From: an uncultured Clostridia bacterium
GTDB lineage: Bacteria; Bacillota; Clostridia; UBA1381
Reading direction: 5' to 3'
Assembly (NCBI GenBank): GCA_934462945.1
Contig: CAKSJF010000053.1
Span: 1 to 16,843, forward strand
DNA: 16,843 nt
Positions 15,186 to 16,843 of this stretch are shown here, one piece after another (positions within the stretch are counted from its first letter, which is position 1; every line of letters starts with the position of its first letter). The notes under the pieces are model-generated. The model did not search any database. It saw only the letters and a list, made by a program, of their open reading frames with translations, and was not told the DNA's origin. The position numbers and the translations under genes were made by a program.

Positions 15186-16090
15186 TTGGGTTCATCTCCT
15201 TGAAATGAGGGAATATATTGTTCGCCGGAGGAGCTGTCCTCCTGAATATAGATGTTTTCTGCGCCCAAAGACGCGGCATAGTCAATCAGTGTTTCATAAT
15301 GCCCTTTCGGAATCCGGCGGAAAAGCTCCGGAATTTCCGAAACCTGGGGCATGGGGGTATATTGGCTCATCAGGCTGATCTGAATATTGTCTCCATAGGT
15401 TCGGATCAGATAGTCCAGAATTTTTTTACTGTCAAACAGCAATCCGGGGAGCATCAGATGCCGCACCAGAACCCCTTTTTTTAACATTCCGTCCGAATCA
15501 AATTCTAACGCGCCTGTCTGCCGGTACATCTCTTGGATGGCGGCGGCAGCTGTTTCAAAATAGTGCGGTGCGCCGGAATATTTTAGTGCATAGCTGTTTT
15601 TATAATATTTCAGATCGGGCAGATATATATCAATCAGACCGTCTAATTTTCTAAGCGTTTCGTAAGCTTCATAGCCGCCGCAGTTATATAGAACCGGAAC
15701 GGTCAGACCCTGATTTTTTGCTAAGGTCAGCGCCTCTATGATCTGCGGAACAAAATGTGTCGGGGTGACTAAATTAATATTATGCGCGCCCTCCTCCTGC
15801 AAACGGAGAAAATGCGCCGAAAGTTCGGAAACTGTGCAGGGAATCCCTTTTTTTCGGTGGCTGATTTCATAGTTCTGACAGAATTTGCATCCTAAGTGAC
15901 AGCCGGAAAAAAAGACTGTTCCCGATCCGTTTTTCCCGGAAATGCACGGTTCTTCCCAAAAGTGGAGCGCTGCGCGTGCAATCCGCAGCTCTGCGCCCAT
16001 ACCGCAGATGCCGTATTCTCCGGCGGTACGGTTTTTACCGCATTTCCGGGGGCAGAGTGTGCAGTGTGTCAGTTCCTTATTCCAGTCCAA
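15182..16090 (-). CDS. PflX-like (COG1313) radical SAM protein of unknown function
   Basis: 302 residues from the chosen start. An N-terminal cysteine set Cys10, 13, 17 and 29 (HCTLCPRKCGKNR...GICG) precedes the radical SAM motif CHLGCKFC, Cys64, Cys68 and Cys71. This arrangement is that of the COG1313 family, distantly related to pyruvate formate-lyase activating enzyme; members have no firmly known substrate. The motif SLMSQYTPMP near residue 240 is also typical. The start is probably TTG at 16088-16090 (giving MDWNKELTHC), 14 bases inside argB, with a weak AAAGG upstream; ATG at 16177 would lie far within argB and add an unrelated tail. The stop overlaps the potA start as ATGA. No glycyl radical enzyme is nearby. 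Function unassigned. Confidence 0.85.
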   Translation of the reverse strand: MDWNKELTHCTLCPRKCGKNRTAGEYGICGMGAELRIARAALHFWEEPCISGKNGSGTVFFSGCHLGCKFCQNYEISHRKKGIPCTVSELSAHFLRLQEEGAHNINLVTPTHFVPQIIEALTLAKNQGLTVPVLYNCGGYEAYETLRKLDGLIDIYLPDLKYYKNSYALKYSGAPHYFETAAAAIQEMYRQTGALEFDSDGMLKKGVLVRHLMLPGLLFDSKKILDYLIRTYGDNIQISLMSQYTPMPQVSEIPELFRRIPKGHYETLIDYAASLGAENIYIQEDSSSGEQYIPSFQGDEPK

Positions 16091-16843
16091 TGGTCGTCCC
16101 AACCTTTGCCGGGGTGATGAAGCTGGAAACCAGGTTGTATTTGACTGTTCCGTTGATAATCGAAACTTCATGCACACCGTTTTCTATTGATTTGATACAG
16201 CTTTTGAGCTTGGGGAGCATGCCGCCGCCGATCATTTCGTTTTCAATCAGCGCGGTTGCTTTTTCCTTGTTCAGATAGTGTACCAGTGTTTTTTCGTTTG
16301 TCACGTCTAAGAGCAGACCGTCCACGTCGGTCAGAAAGACGAGCGTGTCGCAGGAAAGCTTTTCTGCAATTGCCAAAGCGGCGTCGTCTGCGTTAATATT
16401 CAGCGTGTTTCCGGCTTTATCTGCGGAAATCGGAGAGATCACCGGGATGTAATCTGCGTCTAACATTAACCGGAGCACGGTATCATCCACCGATACCACC
16501 TCGCCGACATAGCCAATGTCTCCCTCCGGAATTGTTTTTTTCACAGCCGTTAAGAGGTTTGCGTCTTTGCCGGATAAGCCGACAGCGTTCTGCTTATGGT
16601 TTTTCAGCTTTTGTACTAAATGCTTGTTCACCAGACCGCTTAAAACCATCTCCACAATATCAATACTTTCCTTTGTGGTGACGCGGTAGCCGCCGATAAA
16701 TTCCGGTTTGATGCCCTCTTTGGATAATTGGGAGGAAATCTGTTTTCCGCCGCCGTGTACCACAATAATTCTTGCGCCCACCATTTTCAAAAGCGCAATA
16801 TCTTCAAATATATTTTCAATCAGCTCCGGACGGTCCATAATGC
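16077..16843 (-). CDS. argB: Acetylglutamate kinase, N-terminus outside the window
   Basis: ArgB phosphorylates N-acetylglutamate, the second step of arginine biosynthesis. About 255 of the usual 290 or so residues are visible; the reading frame stays open to the right edge, so the ATG at 16836-16838 is an internal methionine and the N-terminal KxGG phosphate-binding loop lies off-window. Visible motifs (counted from that Met) are VVHGGGKQIS (26-35), the substrate Arg in GGYRVT (52), AVGLSGKDANL (85-95), NINADDAALA (147-156), FLTDVDGLLLD (168-178) and the catalytic Lys of GGGMLPKL (210). It opens the visible part of the long operon and overlaps the following radical SAM gene by 14 bases. Feedback inhibition by arginine cannot be judged without the N-terminal helix. 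Confidence 0.95.
   Translation of the reverse strand, partial: IMDRPELIENIFEDIALLKMVGARIIVVHGGGKQISSQLSKEGIKPEFIGGYRVTTKESIDIVEMVLSGLVNKHLVQKLKNHKQNAVGLSGKDANLLTAVKKTIPEGDIGYVGEVVSVDDTVLRLMLDADYIPVISPISADKAGNTLNINADDAALAIAEKLSCDTLVFLTDVDGLLLDVTNEKTLVHYLNKEKATALIENEMIGGGMLPKLKSCIKSIENGVHEVSIINGTVKYNLVSSFITPAKVGTTIGLE

Noticed and set aside
16836..16838. ATG at 16838 as the start of argB
   Set aside because: The frame stays open upstream to the window edge and the conserved N-terminal phosphate-binding loop is missing, so this is an internal methionine of a cut gene.
1..16843. CRISPR arrays, tRNA/rRNA genes, insertion sequences, prophage or known defence genes
   Set aside because: None seen on either strand; every coding region belongs to a housekeeping, transport, sporulation or membrane-associated family.

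Overview
The window looks like a chromosomal piece of an anaerobic, probably spore-forming member of the Firmicutes (class Clostridia). The reasons are a SpoIID gene with a cysteine/histidine cluster like that of clostridial SpoIID, a linkage acpP-rnc-radical SAM-smc that is common in Clostridia, strong AGGAGG ribosome binding sites, tight ATGA gene junctions and several oxygen-sensitive radical SAM enzymes. Fourteen genes are supported, two of them cut by the window ends. All are on the minus strand except spoIID. There is no gene-free stretch over 300 bases, and I see no tRNA, rRNA, CRISPR array, prophage or transposase.

Layout, left to right: (1) 1-3834, minus strand: an operon acpP > rnc > Elp3-like radical SAM protein > smc (smc runs off the left edge). 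It starts from a consensus sigma-A promoter at 3881-3909 with an inverted repeat over the predicted transcription start. (2) 3986-4948, plus strand: spoIID, divergent from acpP. Its last codons double as the intrinsic terminator of the convergent argS gene. (3) 4976-6673, minus: argS, a single-gene unit with its own promoter (6706-6734). (4) 6748-6844: a nested palindromic, MITE- or REP-like element between argS and radA. (5) 6858-16843, minus: a run of ten genes, in transcription order argB (5' end off-window) > PflX/COG1313-like radical SAM protein > potA > potB > potC > potD > YdjG-like > YdjH-like > YdjI-like > radA. Junctions are 4-14 nt overlaps or gaps of 10-20 nt, apart from 51 nt between potC and potD. 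In several junctions the stop codon is part of the next gene's Shine-Dalgarno sequence, so the run is probably one transcript.

Biologically, the left operon couples fatty-acid carrier protein, RNA processing, tRNA modification (inferred) and chromosome condensation. The right operon joins arginine biosynthesis (argB), an orphan radical SAM enzyme of unknown function, a PotABCD polyamine-type ABC importer whose binding protein has altered pocket residues, and a membrane-associated zinc-ribbon/TPM/SPFH trio that in Bacillus subtilis accompanies the phage-shock protein PspA. Here pspA is absent. It ends with the DNA repair factor RadA.

I do not see a clear new defence or mobile system. The most interesting material is the conserved-looking but unexplained coupling in the right operon (radical SAM enzyme, divergent PotD, YdjGHI without PspA), and the palindromic element. 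Families were recognised by eye from motifs and length; no database search was run.
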